Assembly: GCA_013397935.1 (NCBI GenBank)
Contig: VZRN01005622.1
Coordinates: 3,157,582-3,221,581 of the forward strand
Length of the DNA stretch: 64,000 nt
From: Dasyornis broadbenti
Taxonomy: Eukaryota; Chordata; Aves; Passeriformes; Dasyornithidae
Reading direction: 5' to 3'
Both the position numbers and the translations under genes were made by a program. This document shows positions 24,020 through 39,200 of this stretch, in pieces; within the stretch, counting starts at the first letter, position 1; each line of letters begins with the position of its first letter. The notes under the pieces are model-generated. The model saw only the letters and a list, made by a program, of their open reading frames with translations. It did not search any database and had not been told where the DNA came from.

Positions 24020-24080
24020 AAAAAAAAAAACCCAAAAAGATAAAAAAACCCAAAAACTTCAAAACAAACAAAATCAAACC
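24020..24080. repeat. A/C-rich low-complexity tract
   Basis: A run of ten A is followed by irregular CCCAAAAA and AAAACAAAC units with few other bases. The same plus-strand A/C polarity as the other tracts. Confidence 0.65.
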
Positions 24081-27000
24081 AGAAACTCCTACCTCCTCTA
24101 TTATAAGCTAAATTACAAATTTTAATTATTAGATACAGAATCATTACATAACAAATTTTTCCAATAGGCATTTGGCTTTAAATTTCTGCTCTTTTGTATT
24201 GTCCATAATTAATGGAATGTCTAATGATAACTAAGGTAGTGCTTCATCATCACTGCAACAAAAAGTTACAGGGTCATCTAAATGTCACAGTCACACTAAT
24301 TTAAAGTGTAATCAGCAAGCCATTACAAGTGTCCATCTGTCAGCAAGAAAGAATTTAACCACAAATTATTTCAGTGTTTCATATTTATTTGGAGATTAAA
24401 TTCTTAATTTTGAAATTTTGTCCATTTCATTTTCTCTTTCAACAAAAAAACTTGTATAAAAAGTGGCCTGTAACATGGTTTTTATGATGCCTTTACCAAA
24501 GATAGTTATTAGTTTATTAGTACCAGGAAAACTAATTTTTCTGATTTGTTTTCTCCACAAGTGCCACTAAAAGCTAATGACACTCACAAAAACACCAATG
24601 TGATAAAAAAATGCACTCTGAAATAAACAGCTTTACAACAATGTGACACTGATATAGGTTGCTTTGTCACACAAACCTAACATCAAGAATAAAGTTATTT
24701 ATCACAAATCAGAGTGCATCAAAAGGTATATTCATTTAAACATATTACAGTTGCATAAAATCCTTACTGTTGGAGGCCAACAGTAAAGAAATCTGGGAAA
24801 AAAACCCCAACTTGTGTTAACAATCAAAGGAGAATCAGAACTTTGAGCAAAGCTGAACTGCAAATACACCTGTAGCAGAAAAACAGTCTGCCTCCCTAAG
24901 TTCACTGAAGTCAGGTAAGACAGGACCAAAGAGAGCCCAGCAGACAAATATAACCATTCCACCACAGGCCTTGCATCTCTCAAAATTTACTTAAGAGGTG
25001 TTTTTCTTTCCTTCCTCTTAGCAGACTGACAGCATCGCAGTGAGTTTTCATCAACAATACACAGAATTATTACATTAGAAACGGCTTTTAAGATGCAGCC
25101 CAATCATTAGCTTTGCACTGCCAAGTCCAGCACCACACCACATCCCCAAGCTGGATGTCTCAATGCCAGAGTAAATAATAACCAGGCTTTGCATTTGATC
25201 TCTACCTGCTCTTAGAAATGAGATGACAGCAAAGCACCTTCGTTTCAAGCACTGTTAAGATATTACTCCATACACAACGTTTTAGTGCATCCAAGTATTT
25301 TTTTTCTTCCAATATTCGGGAAGAATAAAAGGTATTTTGATGGCTTACATCTTCACATCTCCCTCTACCCTTAGCTTCCTGCTCTTTCATAAACTGAATT
25401 AAAAGTTATTAACAAGTCCAAATTCCACCATCCTGCCTGAAGTCCCCTTGGATTAAGTTCAGCAGAAGTAACAGCCTTCAGCAACTCATCTCCTTGGCAG
25501 GTTGAGGTTTAGATTCTCCTGGCACTTACTGATATTAATCATGATGGCTGATCATTTTGAACCCTTCTGTTAACTATCCTTCACTAAAAATGCCTCTTCC
25601 ATCTCCCTGTGGTTTTATAGATTAGGCTGGTTGATCGCATCAATCAATTACCCTATTAAAACATTTCTCAAAAGTGCCTCCAGCTATAGGCAACAGATGA
25701 ACTGATGTTCCTCCCCTCTTAAGCACACAATTAAACACAAAACTCATACCTAAATTTCAAATTAGATCAGATATATTGATCAAAGAAGCGTCAGGTTTCT
25801 CTGAAAGGTATCTGAAGGCGTTACAGATTTAAGGAAGACTTTTGAATTTCAGAGCAAGTCAGACCAATAAGCATCCAGGAAAAAGTCCATAACCCAAAAA
25901 ACACCACAGTTAAACAGTGACATTACTCAGAACTTCCATCGTCTTTTAGCTTTTTGTACAGAAACCACGCCAGTGTTAGATCATGTATGTCCAGATTTAC
26001 ATGTGATTACTACAGTTGCTGCATAAAAAACAATGAATCATTCATGATTTCCAATACACGTATTTTCAAATGTATCTGCAAACACAACCACAGTTTCATT
26101 TGCCAAATTTCAGGGGAATAACCACCTAGTGTCTCCATGACGCGGCTCTTTGTTGTTGATATTTCACTCCACAGATACGCCCTACAAAGAAGTCACTAAA
26201 TAAAAACTTCTTTCGGTGAAGACGACAACTCAAAATGGTGAGAATAGTGTTTAACACAAATACTCTTTTTAGCAACAGCAAAACTGGATGATACTTCTTC
26301 CCCCCCGGCTATTACTATCCAGAATACTATAAAGTGTTAACAAATGCTCCATTGAAATAAAAATTAACTTGGCCGGTTCTGTTAGTGGTGAAATATTATT
26401 CCAATCTAATAGATCTTTGTTAACACAGTATGAGGTAGAACTGCGTTACAGCAATATAGCAGGCTATCTTTCAAGTTTTTTGGTGTAACAGCCATTCTTG
26501 AGTTGGAAGGAAAAACAGCCAAGTATATATTCATTTTCAATGAAAGCAAACTTATCTGATAATAAATGACCCATTAGTTTGCTCATAATTCTGTCAGAGT
26601 TATTACAGTTTTTAGGCTCTGAATGACTGTAATTTACTATAATTGGTTTGCAGGACAAGAGATAAATTTGACTTGCTCAATTGCAGATTCACTAAAATAA
26701 TTTTGAACATTCAAATTATTTCAGAACATAACAGTCATGACAAAAATGTAACAAAACCTAAGAATTTTAATGGAAGAAATGTTATTTTGATTTTTAAAAG
26801 CAGATTGATTACTGAAAATTACCAACCTGCCTCAAAGTTGATTCCTAATGTTATATAAATTTTGTTTTGCACATAAATCTTCCCAGAACCACTCTACACT
26901 GATATTTAGAATGAAGACATGGCTGAGAAGAGATAGAACATCTCATAGTTCGACACACACTGCATGGATATGAGGCTCTGCCGAACAATTAATTTCTCTC

Positions 27001-30000
27001 AAATATTCGACACTAAAATGTTAATATGATACAGCAAAGCCAGAAAGCTCAAGTTTGCACACAGACTTAAAATCTCTGTCTTGTTAGGCTGCCAACATTT
27101 ATTCAAGTTTCTAACAGTTCAGAGGCCTTGTAAATGTTTAAAATGGAAAAAGTTTGGTTTTTAGTAATTGATGGTCCTAATGCAAACTATGCAATGGAAA
27201 GCAATATGACAACAACAGTGGTGCAGAGATTAAGAATAGTTTTAGAATTTTTTTCTTATATTTGATCTTACAACACTAGAAAATAAAGGCACTTGCAACT
27301 ACACTGATCTTTCAAGTGAAAAACGTGGTAGCATCTTTACTGCCTTGACCTGCCTTCTATTTACTTGCTACTCCAAAAGGAAGAGCAGTATAGTCTCCGT
27401 TTATCTTTTCAAAACCACAAAGCACTTCAGTTTCAAGTTTTGTGCTCTAATTTCTCCTAAAATTGCACAAAACAAAGCACTATTGTGCATTTAAGTACAG
27501 CAGTCATTTCGTCCGGAAAAATATGGATTTATTTTTTTCAGCATCGTCATGGACTTCACTGGTTATTAGATGTTTACCCCTGTGGAGCGCTCTGAAAAAC
27601 ATATGTTGACTTCAGAAACTTTTACCCAAGCAAGGCAAATACACTGAGCAGCAAACTCAGTCTTTCACCAGCGGTAAAGCAACAAGGTTAAACCAAGATC
27701 CAGATCAAAAGCTACAATCTTGTTTCAGTCTGTTACTGTGGTCAAGTCAAACCCTAAAGATCCAGTCTTATCATCACATTAGGATTTTGTTGGCAGTGGA
27801 TAAGGCTTGGATTAGAGTCCACAGCAATATCCTGAATGGGATGTGTGAAAGAAAAAGAAATGGCAAATATATTATGATGGTTGATTTCATCTGGAGCTAA
27901 AAAGTATTGGTAAGTCTTAAATCTCATTTTCCCCTATTTATACATCTTTGGCTGATTCAGATTTCGAGTATCTTAAATAAGACTTTGTTCTTCCAGCAGC
28001 TGAGCTAGAAATAGATTGCAGAGTAAAAAGATACCAGATTATTTGTGTAGAAGAAATAACTATGACCTTTCAGCCTGAAAAAGACATGACAGGTCAAGAA
28101 TGGACATCACGTGATTCTGAGTTAAATAAAGAATAAACAATAAACTTACTTTCTCCCCATAAAGACCTAGGGTTTGGAAAATCAGCACAATACCACAGCA
28201 CAAAATACCACAGCCCCTTTACTCCATTAATTTTCCTCAAACTTTCAACAAAGAGCAGGTTAACACTAACCAGTGTTGAAATCAGTCTGTCAATACACAA
28301 TGGTATTATCACTTCGAAACAGAGCAAGTGATTCGGAAAGCAATTTGAGAAAAGCAAAAATCATTAATGATAAAAAAATAAGCCTAAAACAAGGTAAAAA
28401 TTTAGCTTTGATTTTTTTCACACCTTGAAATATCAGGTTGTAAGTGCTCTTCACTTAATTAGAAGAAAACTGAACAGAACTGGTTAACAACTCAGCTAAA
28501 GGTCATCCTTAAGAATTGTAAGCCCCTTAATAACTGAGCAATTGGCATCACTGTAAATATTTCTAAAATTCACATTCTGTTTTATTGCTTTTATTCTTCA
28601 TGCTACTGTCTATCTGGTAATAACATGGGAATGATGATTCTTAAAAAAAATGTTCCAACTTTGTTAAAAATACTAGAGAATTTTATATAAAGAAAATAAA
28701 TGAAAATTTGCAAGCACAACATCCCCAGTTTTTAACCTGCAAGGGAGGAGTTTATTTCTTCTCCTAATCGCATCAAAAAGACAAAAGTATACAGTACTAT
28801 AGAAAGGACATATTCTGTTAGCGTTCTTTTTACAATAATGGAGTATCATCAAGCCTAGTTACCCATAGTCAAAATTTTACTTTTTAAGCTCAAATTTACA
28901 GAAAAATTTTTTAAAAAGGCTTACACCTACATTTGTTACGTATGTATTAAAAATAGGAGACTATTATATAAGAAAATCTTGGAAGTTCAGATGATAAAGT
29001 AGATGAACTAGTATTTTAGAAGTCTCCTTATCCTTAAATGTATTCCTCTAAATCATTTATTGAAAAATACCTGTCTTTGGATTGAGCACTTGTGTCCATC
29101 TCCATCAATGTACGTCGGCACTCTAGAAACATTTAATTTAATTATCTTTTACTTTTAACGCAAAATTGCCATTAGGTAAAGGTATCTGCTGCAGCAAGTT
29201 TCTTAGAAGACAGGGAAAATAAAACATCACAGTTATTATTGACGAATATGTTTACAGTGGCCCATTAAAATCTCTCTAACCTCACAACCACCAACACACA
29301 TACACTACAGAGAACTTATTTTCTGTTTTCATAGCAAATCTCTTTCTGGATTTAACTTTTTTCAAGTTACAAACTCTCTGCGTGAATTGGTACAAATGTG
29401 TTACCATTTCTAACAATGGTTGGTGATTAAAAACTTGCCAGAGAAAACGCTTTTGTGAAGGTCCTCTCAGAGAGATTTAACAACTGCTTGGTTAGTTACA
29501 AGGTACTTCTCCATATACTGTTTGAAAAAATTGTTTACACGAAGTGATAAATAAAAACCCTCTGACTGGTTTAAATGCAACATCACTTCAGAAAATGTGA
29601 AGTTTACTTCTTATTTTACATAGCTTCTCACACTGGGCTATCAGTCAAGTCACTTCGAATTCAATTCGACCAGTATCAGAGATAGATTGTGAGGAAGGGT
29701 ATTTCATTTCCATTTAGCATGGGCTTGACTTCATGCTAGGGCAGCAAGTGTCCTGCAGCCAGAAAGCCCCAGTGTGACTGGATCCATGTTGAAGAACCTG
29801 GGCTCCAGACCTTCAGTGTTCTGGCTCTAGGGATAGAGCCCAGCAATGGTGCTGGCGAGACTTTTGCGCTTCTAAACCTGACATTTCGCCAGCAAAGCAT
29901 AACTAGTACAAAAAGCCAAAGGGATTTCAAGAAATCTATTTGCAGTTCACAAATACAACTTTTTATCATGCAAATGCTCAGCAGTTCATGCCCAAGTCTG

Positions 30001-32419
30001 CTGTCACTGACAAGAGGAGTCATTCTATCCTCCATTTAGCTTTCATGCCATTCTCTTGTAGATATACTCATTTCACAAGGAGTACAAAGCCATCAAATAG
30101 CCCCTATTACTGAATAAGCTGGGTAGTGAGCAGGTGTGTTCTCATTTTCTTCCCCTGGATTTATACGAAGAAACAGCTCAAAGACTGTGAGACAGACCAG
30201 CCTAGACAAGGATGAGAACAGCACAGAATTGAAATAGGATATGGATTCATCAGCATCCCACTGGTTTGCGATCCCTGGCACAACACAGCAGCATCTGTAG
30301 CTGCAAGTTCAAAGAATTTTATTCCTTCAGACTTCCAACAACTAAAGTCATCCTTCCTCCTTACTGTGCTGGTGTGTCTGGAAAGCCACTCCACGACACC
30401 TTCCACAGAACTGACAAGACATTAAAGTCATTTTTATGAGCAATGCTTTGGAGACATTTGAAAAGCTGGTTTATACAACTACAGAGTTGGAATCCATGAG
30501 AACAGCGATCTTCTGGAATGGCTTACATTGGAAGACCATTATTTTTCTTCTCCTTATCTGTGTCATTCACTACATGGCTTTATTTCTACACCAAGCTACA
30601 GCAGAAACCCTAGAGACAACAGCTTCATTAACTGTACAGCTCTCATTCTCCAAATACCACCCACTGAGTAAGAATCCAATGAAAAGCAGTGTGTGAACAT
30701 GTAATTAAAGGCAATTATAAATCACACTCACAGGGAGAATGGGGGGCAAATTAAAATTGAAGTCACATGAACGCTGACAGTCAGAACTGATAAGAGATCA
30801 TAACCTACAGCAGCTGTGTGAAGTAGCAAGAGAGAAAGGGAGCACATGCTTGCTGTAAGCGGAATCCATGGCTACCTGACAACACCTGACCAATTCTGAG
30901 ACCCAGGAATTTGGGATTCTCTTCCAGATCCTTCAAGTAGTTCAGGATCTTTTGCATCTGCCTCTCCTAATGAAGTTTATCACTCCCAAATAATCTTGGT
31001 TCGGCTCCTCATGATTTACTCGTTTTCTGTACTGTGTTTCCTATTTCCCACCTCAGCTGAGCACAACAGGTCCATTCCTCACCCATATCCAGAGCACTCC
31101 CATCACCTCATTTGACTTCAGACATTAATGCACTTCAGCCCAACTGCTTCCTCTGTTGGTAACACAGCTCAAATACAGCTGAGTTTCTTTACAGTAAATC
31201 GATGTGGCATCTTTCTGGACTCCTAATATCATTTAAGCATTCAGATCAAGTAAAAAGCCAGCCCCCAAAGACAAGAGTGTGCAGGAAAAGAAAACCTATT
31301 CTCCTACTGCGCTTACTTCTCATAATTCACATCAGAATATTTTAGGAAATAAATTAAAAGAACAAGTAAATATACATAGTATTTTTAAACTTTACCTGAA
31401 AGCCTAATGGCACAACAGAAAATTAAAATCCTGGTTACCATCACTACAGTAACCATCCTTACTTATGCACATGACTGTTGAAGGGCTTCCACACTACATT
31501 TAGTGGCAGCTGCTGCTTTTTGTGTAACTTCATTTACCCGTGGTACTGAAGTTCATAAAACACAGACCAGGCTCCTACTATGATGCCCACTAATTTAACA
31601 CATCTCCAAGAGAAAAAAACAAACAGAAAAGTGACTGTGCCTGAGGAATGACTACAGAGAAAGGAACAGAGTATCAGGCAGAGGTTTCAGTGTCATTTCA
31701 CAGAAGCTGAATAAACATGTAGTGACTTGTTTCAAATCAAAGGCTGTTTTTTCCAGGAGTCACTGGAAAAGGACTGTACTTATCTGCAATTGATATTAGT
31801 GCTGTGAAGCTGCTTGCTTATGTTGATGGAGAGCTGCTCACACACCTGAAGAACAGTGAGGAAAAAAGTTTAGAAATGCAAACAACCAGGAAACAGTGCT
31901 GGCTTAACAAAAACAAAGAGAAACCTTGATATTTTGTGCAGGAACAGCCAGGGAAAACCATCTCAGGGATTTTGACAAACAAAAGGAAATGTTTTATCTG
32001 CTACCATGGGTAGAGATCACTCCATAAAAAACGCTTGTAAATTACTCTTGACAATTCTAATTTCAGTTTATTTTTCAGTTCAACCAAAAGCTAAGTTTAT
32101 AGATAGCAGTAAACCAAAATACACAAAAATCACCTAGAAAGAGGGGGACAAACAATAAATGATGCTATTACTTTGAACACTAAGTACATTGGGCAAACGA
32201 AGACTTGCAAATTATCTTAATGAGACTTTGTGACACCCAAGGAAATGGGACATGAATTTCAGTACCAGTTGAGATACACATGGCAAAAATCCTAACTTCA
32301 TGTGTGCACTTACAGAGGCTAAGTTGACAATCTCCATTCAGGAATGAGGGTCTGGTATAATACTAGATCATGCTATAAAAATCAAGACAAGACTTCCTTG
32401 TTCTGGGGGACTTTCCCCA
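24081..32419. other. Long AT-rich non-coding stretch
   Basis: I see no gene, RNA or repeat family that I can name. The open frames are short and unremarkable. A 99-codon minus-strand frame at 29736-30035 covers a slightly GC-richer patch but shows no domain. This is consistent with intron or intergenic DNA. Confidence 0.35.
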
Positions 32420-32560
32420 AAAGTGGAATGCTAGTGATTATCTGGAAAACACAACAAAACAGAAACCATCTGGACCAAGGTATAAACCCAGTTTGTCAGC
32501 ATCTTAAATATTGTGTTAAGTTGTGACCACCTCATCTACAAGGATACAGGGAAAGAAATA
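32420..32560 (+). mobile_element. CR1/L2-like LINE ORF2 fragment (C-terminal part)
   Basis: Phrases such as GGAATGCTAGTGATTATC, AACAAAACAGAAACCATC, CAGCATCTTAAATATTGTG and TGACCACCTCATCTACAAG match, in order, the conserved ORF2 3' region of old amniote CR1/L2-like LINEs. There the encoded protein reads roughly LEYC(V)QFW. The frame is broken: the expected Trp codon region reads TTGTGACC and gives a stop. It is a dead fragment, on the opposite strand to the 3' ends at 5.9, 22.9 and 49.3 kb. Confidence 0.65.
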
Positions 32561-35500
32561 CTGGGGAAAACTCCATGAGCAACAGCAATGACAACAAAAA
32601 TCATCATCAGCAGCAAAATCACGCAGCAGCAACTAACTCATTTAAAAGCCATGACTACAAACTCTCCACTGTCACCTGTGGCACAGAGAGAGCAGTTCAG
32701 TATCACAGTACACTCTCATATGTGAGCCAGTACTTATCAAAATGAATGTGTAATTTAAAACAAAAGGAAGCAGTTCGCTTGCAGTGGGAGATAATCCTGC
32801 TGTGCTCCTTGCCAGAAAATGAATGAAAGCTAAATATTACATGAGGGGCGAGGCAAGTGCATGGAGTAACAATCAAATGAGGGTAGCCAATTATGTACAA
32901 CCCTACATCTGGCCCTAGAAATCCATGGAATTAAGATACAGAAATATTAGGGACAGTAACAAATACCTGGGCTACTGTGTTCACTGTTGGAAACAGGAGA
33001 ATGGTATATGGTCCTTGGGCCTGATTCAGCCCAGACACACGTTTTTCTGCATCTGGGCTACAAAGTTTTCCGTACTTTGGTAGTTAGGAATTCAAAGTAG
33101 GGTGAAAAATTCAAGCTCTAAATCAGCATCAGTTCCTGTCTAAACTGAAATGCTGATTGATGTGCCACTTCAACCCCAAATTTACCTACATGAGGTAGAA
33201 ACCAAAAAATAAACAATTTTCAGCTTCTGCAGCTCACTGGCATTTACAAATCACCAAGCAAAAGCATTTTTGTGCTCCAAATGGCTGCTTTCTTAGTCCT
33301 TGTCAACAAACAGAACAATTTGTCCTAATCTGAAAAAACCCTACATAATTTTCAAGGCAAAGAAGCTGATCTATCAAAAAACCCCTGTAACTCTTTTTGA
33401 ACTATAAGAAAATAGAGTTTTTCAGTTTGCTTGTCTTCTGTTTTAGAGGCTTTTTTTTTGAATGGAGTATAGAATTAACTCCAAAACACTTTCTTGGTTG
33501 AAAGGAAAGCCCAAGTTCTCTTCCTTAAACATTTAAGTATGGCCTTGAGGACTTACGTCATCCTGACTACCTCACACCTGTTGCGTAGGTTCTCTGGGAA
33601 AAGTGGAAGAGATAAGATTCCATGACAATATCCTATCTCTTTAGGTCAAAGCTGTGTTTAACAAGCCTAACTTTCCCATCTTCCAAATAAAGGTAGGTCA
33701 TCTGGATTCTGCCTCTGATTCTTCTTCTGCTGGCTTGATGAAGTTCTAGGATAAGTTACTGAAGGACAACTGCAGGCTGAATTGAATCTCTGCATTTCTG
33801 CTTCTTTTTTTCCTGTATTTTTGTGTAACCAGGCAACATAACTGGAACTTAGGATACCCTCTGTAAAAGTTTCCTCCTATTAGCTCAATATAATAGACGA
33901 AAAACTTTGACCTCAAAAACAAGTTGGAGAAATGAATAATAGGGTTTTTTTGACAAATCTGTAACACTATATTCCTAATTTAGCTAGTATTGTGGTCACA
34001 TCGATTCTGAAAAAAGGGGACACCTAGGAGCTCCATATTCTTTAAACTTAAACTATTTTCAGTAGTTAAGGCTTCACTGTATCTGTATAAATATTACTTC
34101 TAGTGGATAAGCAAAAACCAGTATTTTTATATCACACCTTAAAACTTGAAAACAGAAATCAGAAATAGACTGCACTGGTTCATTTCACCCAGAAAACCTT
34201 ACTACATGCTTCTCACATTTTAACCCTGTGATTTGCCTCAATTGCTACCTGCTGGGAAGTTTCCTTGGTTTCAGTCAGCTGAGACAGTCTCTCATTAAGC
34301 TCATTTCTTTCACAGCAAAACATCTGCAATCTCAACAATTGTTCCAGACACTTCCTGTAGGTGTACTACTACAGTAACTTTTTCAGTGAGTATTCCCTAA
34401 TAGTCACTAATTAAATCAAATGAGCTTGCCTTTCTTTCTGCTTAGAATTTCTTGATGTAATTCAAGATCTAGTATCGAGCAGCATGGTTAATTTGTGAAG
34501 TCTCTCCACCCAGTATCTCAACTGTGATCTTTTTATTGTGACCTCATCACAGATCACTGCTTACTGCAAAGTGGACCAAAAAGAAAAGGAAGAGTGTGAC
34601 CTCTTTCACAACTTTTTCGACTGAGACAAACAAGTTCATTGCTCCAACTTTGGCTTTAAGCCTTAACCATGCCATCACTTTTTCTGTGCAACCATCATCA
34701 GAAGATAGTGTATCTTGTTTCTTGTACGTAAAGCATCTTGGAATTTTTTGCTAACCAGATTCAGCCAACATTTAGATTTATATTCTATAAAACATCTCAT
34801 AAGGAAGGCATTTGAAGCATTATTCACTGAATAACTCAGATTACCTGAAAAATCACCATCTCCAATTATTAGTAACAAGTCTGATCAGACAGAACACAGC
34901 CAAACAAAGTCTTCTGCTTTCATGCGAGCATCCTCTGCCAACTAGGTCTATAACCATGATTTCAATAGTAAATGGTCTAAAATCTTCTACACAGATTTTA
35001 AGAAACCAACCTTTGCTGTGAAAGCTAAATTTCTGCAGTTGGACTGATTCATATTTTACATGATTTTTTAGCCCAGTAAAACAATGCTGAACCTGCTCTC
35101 CAGCATGCTGCATCCCATCATCAGAGGCTGTTGTGCAGAACGACACGCTCAACACTTTCCTTGCTGTGACTCACTTCAATTTCAGATGAAGCAGCAAGTC
35201 ACCAGCTGCCTGCAAGTACCAGCTCTGTCACAATTCTCTGTACTTGCCTGAGAGACTGGTGCCAGCAGCACTGATCTGCTTTTCACTGCAGTTCAGTTGT
35301 ACAGATGACACAGAGCGCGTTATCTGATGAGTACACGAAGTTTCTCTGCCTTTCTCAACTGTCCTGAATATTTCCTCTCACCTTAACTACGGCTGCAGCG
35401 TAACAGCCAATGAAGCTAATGCATCCCTGAGCTTGAAGAAACGTAGCTAATAATTGTAGATGAAACCCTCTTTGCTAGTTCTCCTTTACAAGTTCGGTAT

Positions 35501-36121
35501 CCAGACTCCCTGCTACTGTTAAGTTTTAAGGTTCAGGGTGTTATGCCACTGTCTGGGGGGATACTGGCCATTACAATTCTCTCACAAATCTGGATCTCAG
35601 CAAGCACTGTCTGTCTCACTGCTTCGTATAAACAAACTCCAAATCAACATAATACCACCACCCTTAATATTTCCCTTACAGGAGAGTTCATATGCAAGTC
35701 TTATCTTGAGAACTCTTTATAGCGCAAAAATCCCAGCATTTCCTCTGCTGATCCTTGTTATTTCAGTGTGCATAATTTATTTCAGAAATCGAAGTTGGAA
35801 CTTGGGCATCTGAACATTGTGCTGAATTATGTGTTTCAGAAGAACATCCTGAACTCTTTATTTTCTTCTCTAACTCTCACTACTGCTCCTGCCATTTGAT
35901 CCCTCTGTTTCACACCATTTTATTCCCCTTGCAAAAGATTTCTAATAATTACAGAAATGAATTTGCATCTTTCCTATTTTTCCCTTACTAATACTTAGTA
36001 GTCCAGTGCTAGAATTGAACTTTTTTTTTTAAACCGTTGACTGAAAACAACTATTGTATGTAAACACATCAGTATTAGTGGGTTTGGGGAGTGGCCGTAC
36101 TACAAAATGCAGGTATGAAAA
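32561..36121. other. Non-coding stretch
   Basis: No gene is supported. A segment near 33700-33790 vaguely resembles a MIR core but is too weak to call. Several short open frames occur, the longest 100 codons. Confidence 0.35.
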
Positions 36122-36246
36122 GTAAAAAACATAGAAAAAACCAAAAAACTAAAAAAACCAAAAACAAACAAAAAACCAAAACCCCAAAACACTAAAGCAA
36201 ACAAACAAAAAACCCACAAAAAAAAAATCAACCAAACAAAAAACCC
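36122..36246. repeat. A/C-rich low-complexity tract
   Basis: Irregular AAAAACC, AAACAAAC and CAAAAAAA units span about 125 bases with very little G or T. The polarity is A/C on the plus strand, like the other five tracts. Confidence 0.75.
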
Positions 36247-39200
36247 CTATACTGAAATTAAACCAATGTTCCTCTTTTTATATTACTACAACAGCATATT
36301 CAAGAACTAGCAAGATATTTTACTTTTGAAGTTGTTTGATGTCCTGGTGAGCTAGAGAGAGAAATTCAGATCCACCTGGGTCACAACTGACAGGAAGCAT
36401 GAAGCCTTTGAAAGGTCTGCCACAAGGTTAGTAAATCATTCTCCTAAATAATGGAGGTACAACGAGATTCAGATCCCACTCTTATATTTCTTTAATTCTC
36501 TGTTGAAAGAAGTGGATTCCACAGGTGTCAAGGGATTCATTAGATAAAACTTGATTAATTTTGCATAACTAATGAGCTTAGGACACAACACCAACTAATT
36601 TAAACCTATTGTGCCAAAACTCTTTCAAGGAAGAAACAAATATACACTGACACAGGTTTCAACCATATTTTTGGGTGGTTTAAAGAAAAAAACAGAAACC
36701 CTTTGTCCTTTTTTAATACTGACAGGTCTCTACAGTTGACAGAACAGTATTTCTTCATCACCTCAAAGCTTGGCAACTTTAAGTTCCAGAATAAAAAATT
36801 TTTACACAATTTTTACAGATTTTTAACCTAACTCTAAACTGAAACACTCTGCTTTAAACTGATCCAAGAGCATCCAAACAGGATGTGCTCCTATGAAATG
36901 ACACCTGCTTAATAAGTCACGCACTGAAATTCAATCAAATTATGTTTCGTGGGTGCAGAGCGACTGAGCCTCAGCAGCTACCAGATTTGTGTCTGAATGG
37001 CTTTTATTTCCATCATTCTCTCCTCTTCCCTCAAACACAGACGTCTGCTGCACTGAGCTTCAGCTCTCCAGCTGCTGCTACCTGCAGCAGCACAAACCAT
37101 CATTTCTTGTGGTCACAAATTCTCAACAAAACCCAGAATGACTCAATCCTCTCTGCCCCAGTTCGTAAGTGCAGCATGCAAACAGCAAAATAAATCTCAT
37201 TAAAAGAGCTGCAAGCTGAAGATTCATTTACCACACCAAAACCAAACTAACTGCTGATATGTGTAGCCTATTGGTTACACGGGTACAGATGACCTAACAG
37301 TTATTTTTGATATTTTCTGATATTAATTAGGTAGGTTGGATTATTAGACTTAAAAACATGTAACAGGACTAACAGAAGATTCTTGGGCCTATATAAACAT
37401 GGTGAGTTCCTTTTTGCCCGTAACGAGAGACAGCACAACAGAAGTAGGGAAAATAAACCCTTTCCAATTTCAACATGATTTAGCTCCTTTTGAAAGCTTC
37501 ATTTGGAATTGATACTGCAGGGGAAAAACACTGTAGATAAACATGCCAGCCATACAAAGGTGGTGGTTAAGGATGTCTCCCGTTCATTGCAAGGCTTGAA
37601 ACAGGACAGGCATGGAAAGGTTTTCACCACGGAGGACTGGAATTAGAAATGTTGTAGTTACGCAGCAACATAAGACTCCAGCCTGTATATGATCACTCAT
37701 GAAGTTCTCTAAACTAGAAAGCTACAAGCATATAGTTTCCTTCTTTTTTTCCTTGAGGCTTAAAATAAATTTTGGGATTCAAAAGGTTATTAGGAAAAAA
37801 ACCTGCATTTAACTAAGTACTATGACAGCAACTAAAGAAATCAAATCACATTATCAGAGAGAATTCACCATCTGAGTTACACCTGCATTCTATGAACACA
37901 ACTAAGTTCCTGAACTAATTCAGACAATATCAGTGTCAAACAGGACAAAAAATAAAAAGAAAAACCACCACCTCAGGTCAATGAAGTAAGAAACAATCAT
38001 CTCATTCATACTCTTGAGCAGTGGTAGCTTTGAGACTCGTGCTTAAAAATACCCCAAAACTAGAGGATATTCTGCTTTAAAAGAATGTAGCCAGGAAAAA
38101 GCACAAAAAAAATACAAAAGTTCCTTTTATCACTTGAATTTTACCACATTTCAGATTGAAGATATTCACTGCTAAATTTAACATTCTATTTCTTCTGAAG
38201 CCAAAAGATGATTCAAAAACTGTAAGATGATAAATGGGGCCAACCTCACCATGGTAAGCCAAATGTGTTAACAACCCTCAATATACATGAGGTAACACCC
38301 TGACAGGTATTTGGTAGGAGAGAACTTCATGTTCTGTGCTATCTCAGTGCTTCACTTTCTGATCATTCCAACAAAACCTCAAGAACCTCTTTTTGATAAG
38401 GAAAAAAGCCTTTTAGAATGTGATAAATAGATCTGCTCACTATTTATAGTTTGGGAATACTGCGAGCAAGATTGTACAGATTAACACCAAACATCTCTCA
38501 GCAGAGGGTTACATTTCGCAGCTCCAACAAGAACCAAAGTCATCAACAGGAAAGGAAATCACACTATTTAATTTTGCTTTAAAATAAAATTCCTTAAGGA
38601 TCTACCTGGGGACCGAAAACAGCATTATGAGTTGTGAAAGGCTGTGGTCTGAATGCATTCTTACAGCAGATGATGCTCCACACTACTCAACATAAAACAT
38701 CAGACACATTTGGGAGTGCTTCCCAAACAGCATGGTTCCTTCTCAAGTAGCAGCCTACCTCCTTCCATGGAATTCAAAATTAACAAAGTCCCCATGAATT
38801 CAGTGTGGGCTGCAGATAACCCAGCAGTCTCAGCTCCAAAACTATTTATCAGTCTATTTGATCTCAAATTTCAAAAAACTTGGAAAACCCCAGCAAGCAC
38901 ATCTCCTCAGTAATAAATACACTCCTTCTTTAGCATGAAGGTCTGGCAAGCTTAATCACCAAGACAGATGCCTCAGTCATTATCCAGGATCAACCCAAAA
39001 TATACAAAATGCCCTCCAAACCTTCTGTGCAAATGAGGTAATAAACCATGACAAACTTCTGCCACAAAACTACTCTTTCAAGACAAAATGTATCAGTCAG
39101 AGGAATGTTACCAGGATTCCTGTGTGCAAGGGTAGATTAAATTGTAATGACTACTATATCAGCTTCCATTCCAAATGAAATATATTAACAATCTCTTCTT

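Noticed and set aside
33690..33790. MIR-like element around GATTCTGCCTCTGATTCTTC
   Set aside because: Only a weak resemblance to the MIR 5' core with poor spacing; not supportable by eye.
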